The position numbers were made by a program, and so were the translations under genes. From contig CAADGY010000269.1 in assembly GCA_900696665.1 (NCBI GenBank), positions 1 through 46,448 of the forward strand: a DNA stretch of 46,448 bases, in the 5' to 3' direction. This DNA comes from an uncultured Acidobacteriota bacterium. GTDB taxonomy: Bacteria > Acidobacteriota > Terriglobia > Bryobacterales > Bryobacteraceae. Shown piece by piece: positions 38,867-46,448 of this stretch. Each line of letters begins with the position of its first letter. Positions within the stretch are counted from its first letter, which is position 1. The notes beneath the pieces were generated by a model. That model was not told the DNA's origin, ran no database searches, and worked only from the letters and a program-made list of their open reading frames with translations.

Positions 38867-40006
38867 CCAGTCGCAGCGGCCGGCGTGTTTCGCGTTGTCG
38901 CTCAGCACCCAGCAACCACCCTCGCTTAGCTCGAATTGTGCCTGCCCGTTCCAGTTCACGCGGACCGGCGCCCAGTGCGCCGGAATGTTCAGCTTCAGCC
39001 GCGACACACCACGGCTGATCAGAACCATTTCCCGCGACCAGCTCAGATATTCAGCCTGCACGCGCGCCGTGAACTGTTCCTCACGTGGCTTCAGCTCAAA
39101 CCGGGTTTCAATCCGTATCCGCTGCTTGCCGCGCTGAATCATGATGGCTGTGGGCTTCGGCTCACGGACCTGCTCCAGCATCGACCGGTATTCCGCCGGG
39201 TTAGCAACAGCGCGCCCGGCGATGGAAACGATCGCATCGCCGGTCTTTAAAGGACCTTTGTAGCCCTCCGGCAGCCATCCGACTTCTACACCGGGCCCCG
39301 GCTTGCGCGGATCGTACCCGAAGCCGCCGAGCACAAGATAGGCTCCACTGCCAGGCGGCACGCGGGAGACGGGAAGGGCATCGTTCCGGTGCGAGGCGTC
39401 CAGAGTTTCCATCTGGAGCCAGTAACACCGGCCGAAATGAGGATTTCCGGATTCGCAGTCGATCTTTGCCGGGAACTCATCCTGACGGGCCTTATTCAGA
39501 AATTGCAACACATCTTCCGCGGAGACGTTTGATACGTCACGAAAATCGATTGGGAATCCCGCGGCATGCAGCCGTGCCGCAACCGGCCGGGCCCCGGCCG
39601 GTGCTGCCCACAGAAACGGAACCAACGAAGTGTTCGCCGAGAACAGCCGGTTGGTTTCGATAGCGGCTACGGGATCGCCCTGAATGGCTACAGCCCCGGC
39701 CCAAAGGTGCGGCATGCGGGAAACGGCATAAAAAACCGCTGCGGCGGCCTCGTCCCTCCCCGCAAGATACACGCGCGCCGGATCGGCAAGGGACGATTTG
39801 GAGGCTACCAGAGAGTTGAGCGCCTTCACGGTGGCATCATCCGGAGCGGCTGGCTGTGGCTGGGCGGCAGGCACATACGCCCATCCTGCGGCCGATGCCA
39901 GCGCCTGCCACCCGTTCCATGAATCGAGTGCCACCAACAGCCCAGCACGCTCATTGGCGGCTGCCAAGGTGGCTGCCGCCGCCAGAATCGTCACCGCTCC
40001 CAACAT
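38861..40006 (-). CDS. Secreted hydrolase-like protein with PDZ domain, apparently catalytically dead
   Basis: 381 residues with a signal peptide (MLGAVTILAAAATLAAA). The first half looks like an alpha/beta-hydrolase core: LLVALDSWNGWQALASAAGW, then RVYLAGRDEAAAAVFYAV where the nucleophile elbow GxSxG should be, but the centre is Asp (GRDEA) and the following residues are Ala. The middle (about 215-305) is PDZ-like: GVEVGWLPEGYKGPLKTGDAIVSI and GRAVANPAEYRSML. Function unknown; it may bind and present a partner rather than cleave it. It starts three bases after the small secreted gene upstream, probably the same transcript. Confidence 0.6.
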   Translation of the reverse strand: MLGAVTILAAAATLAAANERAGLLVALDSWNGWQALASAAGWAYVPAAQPQPAAPDDATVKALNSLVASKSSLADPARVYLAGRDEAAAAVFYAVSRMPHLWAGAVAIQGDPVAAIETNRLFSANTSLVPFLWAAPAGARPVAARLHAAGFPIDFRDVSNVSAEDVLQFLNKARQDEFPAKIDCESGNPHFGRCYWLQMETLDASHRNDALPVSRVPPGSGAYLVLGGFGYDPRKPGPGVEVGWLPEGYKGPLKTGDAIVSIAGRAVANPAEYRSMLEQVREPKPTAIMIQRGKQRIRIETRFELKPREEQFTARVQAEYLSWSREMVLISRGVSRLKLNIPAHWAPVRVNWNGQAQFELSEGGCWVLSDNAKHAGRCDWP

Positions 40007-40009
40007 GCC

Positions 40010-40306
40010 CTAGTACCGTTTCAGCCGCTTCCGGATATCTTTGGCGAGATCCTCAATACGTTCGATCTTCTTGAGTGAGGAGACCGAAAGCACGTACCGC
40101 GAATTTTCTTCCAGTTCCATCTGAAGCTCCGCCGACAACTGGGCCAGTTCGGCAACATCCTTCAGGTTTTTCTTGTACTCGGCTTTAAGGATCGCCTCTT
40201 TCTGGCTCCTGCCATCCGGCAGCTTCCGGTCGCGATCCCAGAGTTGGGCCTCTCCGGGGAGCAACATGAGAGCGGCCAATAAAATCAACCGGCCGGTTAA
40301 GCACAT
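40010..40306 (-). CDS. Small secreted helical protein, unknown function
   Basis: 98 residues. A signal peptide (RLILLAALMLLPGEAQ) is followed by a charged helical stretch rich in Glu/Lys (LKDVAELAQLSAELQMELEE) likely to form a coiled coil, ending RKRLKRY. No known family recognised. TATACA lies six bases before the ATG on the minus strand. It shares a transcript with the downstream hydrolase-PDZ gene (3-base gap). Confidence 0.6.
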   Translation of the reverse strand: MCLTGRLILLAALMLLPGEAQLWDRDRKLPDGRSQKEAILKAEYKKNLKDVAELAQLSAELQMELEENSRYVLSVSSLKKIERIEDLAKDIRKRLKRY

Positions 40307-40364
40307 CGTATTTGTATACTTAACACACCGGAGACAGAGAGCGGGCAGTGCCGGTCTATCCGCT

Positions 40365-40373
40365 TGTTATCAT
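40365..40373 (+). promoter_or_regulatory. Extended -10 element before homoserine dehydrogenase
   Basis: TGT-TATCAT at 40365-40373 is an extended -10 (TGn with a 5/6 hexamer) whose last base is nine positions before the ATG at 40382. The expected transcription start is at or within two bases of the start codon. Confidence 0.4.
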
Positions 40374-40381
40374 GACCCTTT

Positions 40382-41686
40382 ATGGATGATGTGAACGTTG
40401 GACTGGTGGGCCTCGGTAACGTAGGTATGGGAACCGTTGGAATTCTTGCCGAGACCGGTGAGCAGATTGCGCTCAAGCTTGGTTTTCGCTTGAATGTCAG
40501 GGCCGTGTGCAGCCGCCATGCTGATCTGAAGACCTTACCGGCCGGCCTTGGCCCGGTATTCCGCACCAACGATTGGAGGGAGCTGGTATCGCATCCGGAA
40601 GTCGACATCGTCGCCGAACTGGTGGGTGGGACGTCCACAGCCCGTGAAATCATTGATGCCGCGATTGCGCACCGGAAATCTTTGGTGACCGCCAATAAGG
40701 AATTGATGGCCCTTTGCGGCGCGGAAATCTGGGACAGCGCCATCGGTGCGGGCATCAACCTCGCCATGGAAGCAAGCGTCTGCGGAGGCATCCCCATCCA
40801 CGCTGTTCTTCGCGAAGGCATTTCCGGCGACCGCATTACGGCGCTGCTTGGCATCCTGAACGGCACCAGCAACTACATCCTTACGGAAATCGAGAGCAAG
40901 GGCGGAAACTTCGACGCCGTTCTTCAAGAGGCGCAACGGTTGGGCTATGCTGAAGCCGACCCCACCGCCGATATCGACGGCTACGATGCACGCTCCAAGC
41001 TCGCGATTCTGGCTGCGCTCGCCTTCGGCGAAAAAATAACGCCATCCGATATTTTCACGCAAGGTATCCGCCGCATTTCGCCGGTGGATTTCGATTACGC
41101 ACACCGGTTGGGTTACACCATTCGCCTGATTTGCGCAGCGCGGCAAACGCCGGCGGGACTTATTCTATCGGTGCGTCCCTCTCTGGTCTCCAATTCCACG
41201 ATCCTGGCGGGAGTGCAGGGATCTTACAATGCCGTCTGGGTGCGCGGCGCCTACGGGCAGGACACTTTTTATTATGGGCGCGGCGCGGGCCCTTACCCGA
41301 CCGGGGTTGCCGTCGTGAGCGACCTGATGCGAGTGGCCCGCGAGATCCGTTGCGGCAGTCCCGAGCGCGTGTCTCCGTTTGCGCACGAGCGGCTGGGCGA
41401 ATACCGGCCGATTCCGGTGACCCTCCAGGCGAGCCCTTATTACCTGCGATTCCGTGTTTGTGACCGCCCGGGAATTATCGCCGCTCTATCCGGTATACTG
41501 GCGGATAAGCGAATCAGCCTGGACGCGGTTCTCCAACTTCCTTGCGATACCAAGCACGATCTCCCATTCGTTATCACGGTCGAACCAACCTCGGAACAGG
41601 CGATCAGAGAGGCGGTTGAGAAAATGTCCACACTCGACTTTCTGCGGGAGCCGCCGCTTGCCTTACCCATGGAAGGGAGCGTATGA
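40382..41686 (+). CDS. hom: Homoserine dehydrogenase
   Basis: 434 residues. The N-terminal Rossmann fold is VGLVGLGNVGMGTVGIL. The NADP region includes LVTANKELMALCG. The catalytic core has LNGTSNYILTEI and YAEADPTADIDGYDARSKLAILA (the Glu/Asp and Lys of the active site). From about residue 350 an ACT domain (LRFRVCDRPGIIAALSGILA) suggests feedback control by threonine. It reduces aspartate semialdehyde to homoserine for threonine and methionine. It ends in an ATGA overlap with the next gene. Confidence 0.96.
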   Translation: MDDVNVGLVGLGNVGMGTVGILAETGEQIALKLGFRLNVRAVCSRHADLKTLPAGLGPVFRTNDWRELVSHPEVDIVAELVGGTSTAREIIDAAIAHRKSLVTANKELMALCGAEIWDSAIGAGINLAMEASVCGGIPIHAVLREGISGDRITALLGILNGTSNYILTEIESKGGNFDAVLQEAQRLGYAEADPTADIDGYDARSKLAILAALAFGEKITPSDIFTQGIRRISPVDFDYAHRLGYTIRLICAARQTPAGLILSVRPSLVSNSTILAGVQGSYNAVWVRGAYGQDTFYYGRGAGPYPTGVAVVSDLMRVAREIRCGSPERVSPFAHERLGEYRPIPVTLQASPYYLRFRVCDRPGIIAALSGILADKRISLDAVLQLPCDTKHDLPFVITVEPTSEQAIREAVEKMSTLDFLREPPLALPMEGSV

Positions 41687-42336
41687 GGCGTTTAGCGGTT
41701 GCCGCGCTTGCGGTTACCTTAACTCTCGCGGGACAGGTCGCGCGCGAAGCAAACGAGCGCTACCAGACCAGGGAGGGACGGCAACAGATCGGACGCATGC
41801 TTTCCCGTCCCGGCCGTGACGCCACGCAAAAGCCACGTGAGCTGGTCGATGCGATGCAGATCGAGCCCGGCATGACCGTAGCGGACGTAGGCACCGGTAT
41901 CGGATATATGCTGCCCTACCTGAGTGAGGCCGTTGGGAAAAAGGGAGTGGTGCTGGCACAGGACATCGCCCAGGATTTTCTCGACCGGGCGAGAGCAACC
42001 GCCACTCACAAGAACCTCACAAACATCCGATACATTCTGGGCACGACGGAAAATCCGAATCTTCCAGCCGGGCAGGTGGATGTCGTCCTGCTGCTCGATG
42101 CCTATCATCACTTCGATTACCCGAAACCGATGCTGGCGCACATCGGTGAGGCGCTGAAACCGGACGGCCGGCTGGTGCTGGTGGATTACTACAAGGCGAC
42201 CTTCAGCAATCCGCGTCATATCCGGCTGGAGGACCACGAAGCCATCGCGGAGATTGAAGCGAGCGGATTCCGGATGGTCTCGCGCCGGGATCACATTCCG
42301 AAGAGCCAGTACATGGCGGTCTTCGTCAAAAAGTAA
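41683..42336 (+). CDS. SAM-dependent methyltransferase with N-terminal signal sequence
   Basis: 217 residues. MRRLAVAALAVTLTLAGQVA looks like a signal peptide. The core is a class I methyltransferase: MTVADVGTGIGYMLPYLSEAV (motif I), VVLAQDIAQDF (acidic residue after strand 2), VDVVLLLDAYHHFDYP and LKPDGRLVLVDYY. The start overlaps the hom stop (ATGA). If exported, the source of SAM outside the cytoplasm is a puzzle; the leader may instead be an anchor or be read wrongly. The substrate is unknown. Confidence 0.75.
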   Translation: MRRLAVAALAVTLTLAGQVAREANERYQTREGRQQIGRMLSRPGRDATQKPRELVDAMQIEPGMTVADVGTGIGYMLPYLSEAVGKKGVVLAQDIAQDFLDRARATATHKNLTNIRYILGTTENPNLPAGQVDVVLLLDAYHHFDYPKPMLAHIGEALKPDGRLVLVDYYKATFSNPRHIRLEDHEAIAEIEASGFRMVSRRDHIPKSQYMAVFVKK

Positions 42337-42348
42337 CTGTAGGAGCTT

Positions 42349-42918
42349 ATGCGTTCCCGGGCGCTCGCGATCACGCTCGCCGGTTCTCTTCCTTTACTGG
42401 CGCTCGTGACCTGGTTGTTGGCGCAGGCTCTACCCGGCTTCTTCGACCCCTGTTTCCTTTGGGGCCGGCAGCAAGCTGACACGACAGCGGTCCTGGAAGC
42501 CGATGGACCCTGCGGGGCGATTTGAGGCACCTCTCAAACAAAAACCCGGGCCGTAGTCAACCTGGTTCTGGTGCAGGGAGGAATTCTCGCCGCTATTCTT
42601 CTGGCCTTTGCAGGCGCTGTGCGGGCACGGCCCGTTCTCACAGTTCTCGGAGCGGGCCTGATCTAGCTCGAATCGATCCCGTTGATCTTCAGCTTCGCTT
42701 TCCTGACAGTCTTTGCCAGCGGCATCTTTCTGCTGGCCGCCCGCCAGATGGTCTCTTTTGGGAGAGTATCGCGGACTGGCGCGCGTGTTATTGGAGCGCT
42801 CGCGCTGGCGGCCATACCTCTGTATCTCCCGTCGGTATTCAGCGGAGCGTTGTTTCTGGTTTTCCTGGTGGCGGCATTGGCCTTCGTTGCGGCCGTTGGT
42901 TGGTGGCCAGCAGCTTAG
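42349..42918 (+). pseudogene. Membrane protein gene interrupted by in-frame TGA and TAG
   Basis: Starting at ATG 42349 (AGGAG three bases upstream, 12 bases after the preceding stop), one reading frame runs 190 codons to TAG 42916-42918. It is broken by TGA at codon 59 (42523-42525) and TAG at codon 106 (42664-42666). Ignoring these, the product has about five membrane helices: SLPLLALVTWLLAQAL, NLVLVQGGILAAILLAFAG, LIFSFAFLTVFASGIFLLAA, VIGALALAAIPLYL and LFLVFLVAALAFVAAVGWW. The frame stays open and hydrophobic between and after both stops, which argues for a recently decayed gene or errors rather than chance. Family not recognised. Confidence 0.65.
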
Positions 42919-42929
42919 TGCGCGTCCAG

Positions 42930-43496
42930 CTACCGCGCATTCACCGGGGCATCAGACTCGATCACGACGCGGAATCGCTCACGCGGCCCGCCTTCGCGCC
43001 GCAACCCGAAAGCACCGCCGAATTGCGCCTGACAAAACTTTTCGATCTCCGGCTTCAGGGCTTCCCACGTTTCGTCTGTATTCGGCGCCAGCAGGCGGTC
43101 GTTCACAATCAGCTCGAAATGTTTCAGGTCAAACTTCAATTTTCCCTGGAATGCGGGATCGGCTTCGACGAGGGCACAGGCTTGCATCGCCGCGTCATAG
43201 GCCTGTTTGAATTTTTCGACCGCCTCGCCCGGGAACGCCGTCTTGCGGTTATATAGCAGGCCCAGCCGATTCCCTCCAAGATCCAGACTGTAATTCGCTT
43301 CGTGGCCCACCAGCAAAACTCCGGGGCCGCTAGGGACGTGGCGGTAATCCGCCACATCGACGAGCAGTTCCGGAGTGACGCTCTCCTGTATCCAGCGGTG
43401 GAACATCGGGATGGCGCCGGCAAGATCGGCCTCGACCGGCTCCTTCGCAAAGATTTTGATATTGACGTGTTCTATCTCCATCACCGCCGCCGGCAT
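42930..43496 (-). CDS. Conserved protein of unknown function coupled to sulfite/nitrite reductase
   Basis: 188 residues. MEIEHVNIKIFAKE lies near the N-terminus and an alpha/beta pattern follows, with DLGGNRLGLLYNRKTAFPGEAVEKFKQAYDAA and DLKHFELIVNDRLLAPN. It has many Phe/Tyr and acidic residues and no membrane segment. The ATG overlaps the stop of the reductase (ATGA), so the two are coupled and probably act together, for example in assembly or electron delivery. Its family is not known to me. It ends 11 bases after the interrupted gene on the other strand. Confidence 0.6.
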   Translation of the reverse strand: MPAAVMEIEHVNIKIFAKEPVEADLAGAIPMFHRWIQESVTPELLVDVADYRHVPSGPGVLLVGHEANYSLDLGGNRLGLLYNRKTAFPGEAVEKFKQAYDAAMQACALVEADPAFQGKLKFDLKHFELIVNDRLLAPNTDETWEALKPEIEKFCQAQFGGAFGLRREGGPRERFRVVIESDAPVNAR

Positions 43497-45757
43497 CAGA
43501 CCGCCACCATCTGCTGCAAGCTCTTGCCGTAACAGCTGTGGCAGGCCTCGATGAAAAGCTGCGTCTCTTCTATGAGCCTGTGCACCGATTCGGCGCTGCG
43601 CTTTTCCCCCGCGCGCTCATGCGCGCGGAAGAAGTAATGCGCGAACTTGCCACCGGTAAACGGATCGAAGAACAACTGTGTATCGTAGAAGTGCGTGCGG
43701 AACAAAGCGACGATTTCGTCCGGAGAGCCGGCCGTGACCATGCGGGAGCGCAGCAGAGCGGCGGCCCCGTTCAACATGGCGCCGTATGCCAGCCGGGCGG
43801 CGTTGCCGGTGTCCCCCGCTTCCAGGCTGAGCTGCGCTTCGAAAGCTTCGCGCTCGCAGGCGGTAATTTGAAACTCGAAGGGCGAAACCACCTCACCGGC
43901 GCACTCGCCAACCCCCAGATCGCCCGTGGTGAATTCCCTCGCATCGGCCCAATCGGTGTAGAACGAAGGGTCTACATCGTGAGGCGGAACCTGCGTCAGA
44001 TCATCGATCATTTTCTTGCACTCGGCTTTCCCGATGCGCTTGATGAAAGTCTGGAAAGATTCCCCTTCGAGGCGTTCCGCAATGTAGCGGCCCGTAATGC
44101 GGTCAACGGTCTCCGGGATTCTCTTTGACGGAACCGCGCCAATCGCCAGCCCGTAAGCGCCGGCGTTTTCCCCCCACTGGCCGCCCAATACCACCTGGAA
44201 ATGCGGCACCGTGTAGCCGTTCTTGTTCCGGCTGACGCCATAGAAACCGAGGTCGGCCACGTGGTGCTGGCCGCAGGAATTAAAACATCCGCTGATCTTG
44301 ATGTGCAGACCGCGAATCGCTTCCTCCAATTCCATCCCGCGTGCGATGATTCGCGTCCGAAGCTCCCCGGAAAGACCGCGGGAGGAAGCAATGCCCAGCT
44401 TGCAGGTATCGGTGCCGGGGCAGGATGCGATGTCCACGATGGTGCCCGCTCCGGGCGCCGCCAGTCCGACGGCGTCAAGCTCCGCATAGACCGCCGCCAC
44501 GTCGGCTCCGCTGACCCATCGCAATACGATGTTTTGTTCGATCGTGGTCCGGACCGTGTCCTTCACATACGTGCGCGCCAGGTCCGCCACCTTTCGCAAC
44601 TGCGTTGCAGTGATGTCCCCCAGGGGCAGAGTGATCGTGATGGTGGCATATCCGTTCTGCCGCTGCTCATAGACGTTCGTGCGATACCACTGTTTGAAAC
44701 TTTTCGGCTGCGCCCCTGAGATCTGAACCAGGCTTGGGCTTTTCAAAGGCTCTTCACCGGCCGTATCGATGTCTTTCAGATAGGAAGTCCAGGCGTCCTC
44801 ATACGGCAGATTAGCCCGCTCTTCCAAAACAAGCCGCTTAAACTCTTCCATTCCGAGCTTGTTGACGAGGAATTTGAGACGTGCGGTGTTCCGGTTTTTC
44901 CTCTCTCCCAGCCGTGCAAACACCAGCCCGATGGCTTGCGCAAGCGGCAGGATTTCCTCTTCGGGCACGAACTCCTCGAACAGTCTTGCCTGGTACGGCA
45001 CCGTGCCGAGTCCTCCGCCGACGTAGACCTCGAATCCGCGCTTGAGCTTGCCATCGGCTTCGCGAACCGCCGCAATACAACCGATGTCGTTGAGCCGTGC
45101 CAGGGCGCACGCCTGGTCCTTGCAGCCGGAAAATGAGATCTTGAACTTGCGTCCGAAATCCTGCGTATCGGGATGGCCCAGCAGAAAACGCGAACAGGCC
45201 TTCGCATGAGGCGTAACGTCAAAAACCTGGGTTTGGCACACGCCGGCGAGATGGCACCCGGTTACGTTGCGAATGGTGTTTCCACAGGCCTCGCGCGTGG
45301 TAATTCCCACGGCAGCCAACCGGCGCATGATCGTCGGGGTGTCTTCGATGTGAACAAAGTGAAGCTGAATGTCCTGGCGGGTTGTGACATGCGCGATCCC
45401 ATCGGAATATTCCTCGGCTAGCTCCGCCAGCGTGTCCAGTTGGTCTGCGTTAAGTCCGCCAAAGGGGATTTTAATCCGCTGCATGCCGGGCGCATCGAAC
45501 AGGGTGGAGGGGCCTTTCGTCAATTCGCCGGAGGGGTATTCGATTTGCCGGGTGGTTCGCCCGTCATGACGCTGTCCGTTGTCATAGCGTTGCCCGTAGG
45601 AGCCGCGGCGCAAACGTGTCTCGGCGAAAATCTTATCGTCGATCTTGCCTTGCTTCTTCAGCGAAATCTCCGATTCGTAGACGTCGAGTTCCTTGACGAG
45701 ATGAGGCGATGTCCTCTCGACGAGCCTTTCTCTCCAGTATTTGTTGCTGGCTTTCAT
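43496..45757 (-). CDS. Nitrite/sulfite reductase with C-terminal helical extension
   Basis: 753 residues. The siroheme-[4Fe-4S] enzyme core is evident: SGELTKGP-like opening, FGGLNADQLDTLAELAEEY, FVHIEDTPTIMRRLAAVG and TGCHLAGVCQTQVFDVTP. The cluster ligands are in SCPGTDTCKLGIA and KISGCFNSCGQHHVADLGF. It reduces sulfite or nitrite with ferredoxin-type electrons. Sulfite and nitrite types cannot be separated safely here. From about residue 605 a helical segment of some 150 residues follows (AARLAYGAMLNGAAALLRSRM, then LFIEACHSCYGKS), longer than typical enzymes of about 560-600 residues and HEPN-like in pattern. The next gene is translationally coupled. Confidence 0.9.
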   Translation of the reverse strand: MKASNKYWRERLVERTSPHLVKELDVYESEISLKKQGKIDDKIFAETRLRRGSYGQRYDNGQRHDGRTTRQIEYPSGELTKGPSTLFDAPGMQRIKIPFGGLNADQLDTLAELAEEYSDGIAHVTTRQDIQLHFVHIEDTPTIMRRLAAVGITTREACGNTIRNVTGCHLAGVCQTQVFDVTPHAKACSRFLLGHPDTQDFGRKFKISFSGCKDQACALARLNDIGCIAAVREADGKLKRGFEVYVGGGLGTVPYQARLFEEFVPEEEILPLAQAIGLVFARLGERKNRNTARLKFLVNKLGMEEFKRLVLEERANLPYEDAWTSYLKDIDTAGEEPLKSPSLVQISGAQPKSFKQWYRTNVYEQRQNGYATITITLPLGDITATQLRKVADLARTYVKDTVRTTIEQNIVLRWVSGADVAAVYAELDAVGLAAPGAGTIVDIASCPGTDTCKLGIASSRGLSGELRTRIIARGMELEEAIRGLHIKISGCFNSCGQHHVADLGFYGVSRNKNGYTVPHFQVVLGGQWGENAGAYGLAIGAVPSKRIPETVDRITGRYIAERLEGESFQTFIKRIGKAECKKMIDDLTQVPPHDVDPSFYTDWADAREFTTGDLGVGECAGEVVSPFEFQITACEREAFEAQLSLEAGDTGNAARLAYGAMLNGAAALLRSRMVTAGSPDEIVALFRTHFYDTQLFFDPFTGGKFAHYFFRAHERAGEKRSAESVHRLIEETQLFIEACHSCYGKSLQQMVAV

Positions 45758-45868
45758 TTAGCAGCTCCGATTATTCACCCTATTCCCTATAGACATTATC
45801 ATATTTACTGTCCTTGCAGCAATATCCCGTACTCAAAATCCGATTGACCTTGCTATGATTATCGCAGC
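45758..45868. promoter_or_regulatory. AT-rich divergent promoter region
   Basis: The region between the reductase gene and the last gene is AT-rich, unlike its surroundings. On the minus strand TTGCTG-N16-GATAAT is a candidate reductase promoter. On the plus strand TGC-TATGAT at 45851-45859 is an extended -10 ending nine bases before the ATG at 45869. No operator with a recognisable repeat was found. Confidence 0.4.
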
Positions 45869-46448
45869 ATGCCCGCGCCTGCCACGTGGAAGCATTCCTG
45901 GCCGCTTTTGTGGCCGGAATCCTGGAACGAAGGTCACCTTGAGCAAGTCGCCAAAACGCCGATTAATTGCCTCTTATTCTCTGCCGCGCAGGCCCGGCGG
46001 AACAAAAGCGTGCTTCAGGTAGCCGGGAAACGGGGATGGAAGACGGCGGTCATCGTCGAGGCTGGAGAACACAGGGAAGATTTGGATACCGGCCTGGCGC
46101 TTCCGGTACAGACCGTCGGAAAGATCCGCCCGGGCGAAAGGGCGCCCGCTATCGCTATCAACGAATGTGTGTGGCCGCAGGTGAAGCGGGCGGACAGAAA
46201 TTCGGCTGCCGATGCCGATGGAGGCCCCACGGGCGCGCCCTGGGTGGACTCGAACGACTGGGTGGCTCAGCTTATCCGCTTCCGTGCGCCGGACTCGGCA
46301 GTCTGGCTGATGTATGTGCCGCCCGACAGAGTGCTTCGTCCGGACGAATATGCGCTCGCGGTCGCCGATGCGGCCGCGCATGGCGCGCGATGGGTGTTAT
46401 CCGGAGCGGACCGGTTCGCGGAGGATACCTGGGCCGCTATCGAGAAAA
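45869..46448 (+). CDS. Unidentified protein, 3' end beyond the window
   Basis: The frame is open for 193 codons from ATG 45869 to the window edge without a stop, so the gene is truncated there. The N-terminus MPAPATWKHSWPLLWPESWN is Trp-rich. Later parts include TPINCLLFSAAQARRNKSVL, WKTAVIVEAGE and VAQLIRFRAPDSAVWLMYVPP. No signal peptide or domain I can name. The start lies right behind an extended -10 element (TGC-TATGAT), consistent with a leaderless mRNA. Confidence 0.6.
   Translation, partial: MPAPATWKHSWPLLWPESWNEGHLEQVAKTPINCLLFSAAQARRNKSVLQVAGKRGWKTAVIVEAGEHREDLDTGLALPVQTVGKIRPGERAPAIAINECVWPQVKRADRNSAADADGGPTGAPWVDSNDWVAQLIRFRAPDSAVWLMYVPPDRVLRPDEYALAVADAAAHGARWVLSGADRFAEDTWAAIEK

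Noticed and set aside
42522..43256. 244-codon plus-strand frame over the interrupted membrane gene
   Set aside because: Ser/Arg-rich and out of frame with the hydrophobic reading frame; it continues antisense into the coupled unknown gene.
45844..45859. TTGACC with TATGAT as a sigma-70 pair
   Set aside because: Only four bases separate the boxes. The TGC extended -10 explains the site better.

Overview
The window looks like a chromosomal segment of an acidobacterium, most likely a Solibacter/Bryobacter-type soil organism. This is inferred from the GC-rich coding style and the gene content: a secreted sulfatase, a clan-A glycosidase-like protein, a two-component-permease ABC exporter operon, a KorDABC oxidoreductase and many short secreted proteins of unknown function. 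No rRNA or tRNA gene was seen, so the taxonomic call rests on impression and not on a marker comparison.

Layout. 1-240: 3' end of an ISKra4-like transposase. 379-4807: ABC exporter operon (two FtsX-type permeases, membrane fusion protein, ATPase). 4890-7741: korD-A-B-C, a 2-oxoacid:ferredoxin oxidoreductase with overlapping genes. 8039-9271 (-): secreted ankyrin protein. 9384-11590: sulfatase facing a jelly-roll secreted protein that lies downstream of citrate synthase (gltA, 11601-12911 -). 12973-19045 (-): a compact operon uvrA, unknown conserved protein, CPBP protease, mtnA, TlpA-like thioredoxin. 19046-19618: gap with one doubtful ORF. 19619-27130 (+): rlmH, accD, D-aminoacylase-like amidohydrolase, ABC-F ATPase, YprB-like exonuclease, glycosidase-like protein. 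27127-28523 (-): two SAM methyltransferases. 28597-29553 (-): fliM, starting at TTG and preceded by a perfect-consensus sigma-28 promoter. 29614-30939 (+): mtaB-like methylthiotransferase. 30942-33725 (-): SRP RNA-dnaX-ybaB-recR, a widely conserved order. 33909-37136 (+): PilZ protein, degenerate receiver, alginate-export-like porin, fliW-csrA. 37209-42336: small membrane protein, aminotransferase, two secreted unknowns (-), homoserine dehydrogenase, secreted methyltransferase. 42349-42918: a membrane protein gene broken by two in-frame stops. 42930-45757 (-): sulfite/nitrite reductase with a C-terminal extension plus a coupled unknown protein. 45869-end: an unidentified gene cut by the window edge.

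How the parts fit. Most of the window is housekeeping (DNA repair, replication, amino acid and fatty acid biosynthesis, TCA-linked carbon flow). Superimposed is a dispersed motility/second-messenger layer: fliM, PilZ, pseudo-receiver and fliW-csrA, with an exact GCCGATAA sigma-28 -10 box upstream of both fliM and fliW. Several genes have a good -10 box only 6-10 nt before the start codon, which suggests leaderless transcripts. I found no CRISPR array, phage, biosynthetic cluster or defence island. The most unusual items are the sigma-28/TTG fliM, the twice-interrupted membrane gene, the extended sulfite reductase and the catalytic-serine-less hydrolase-PDZ protein.
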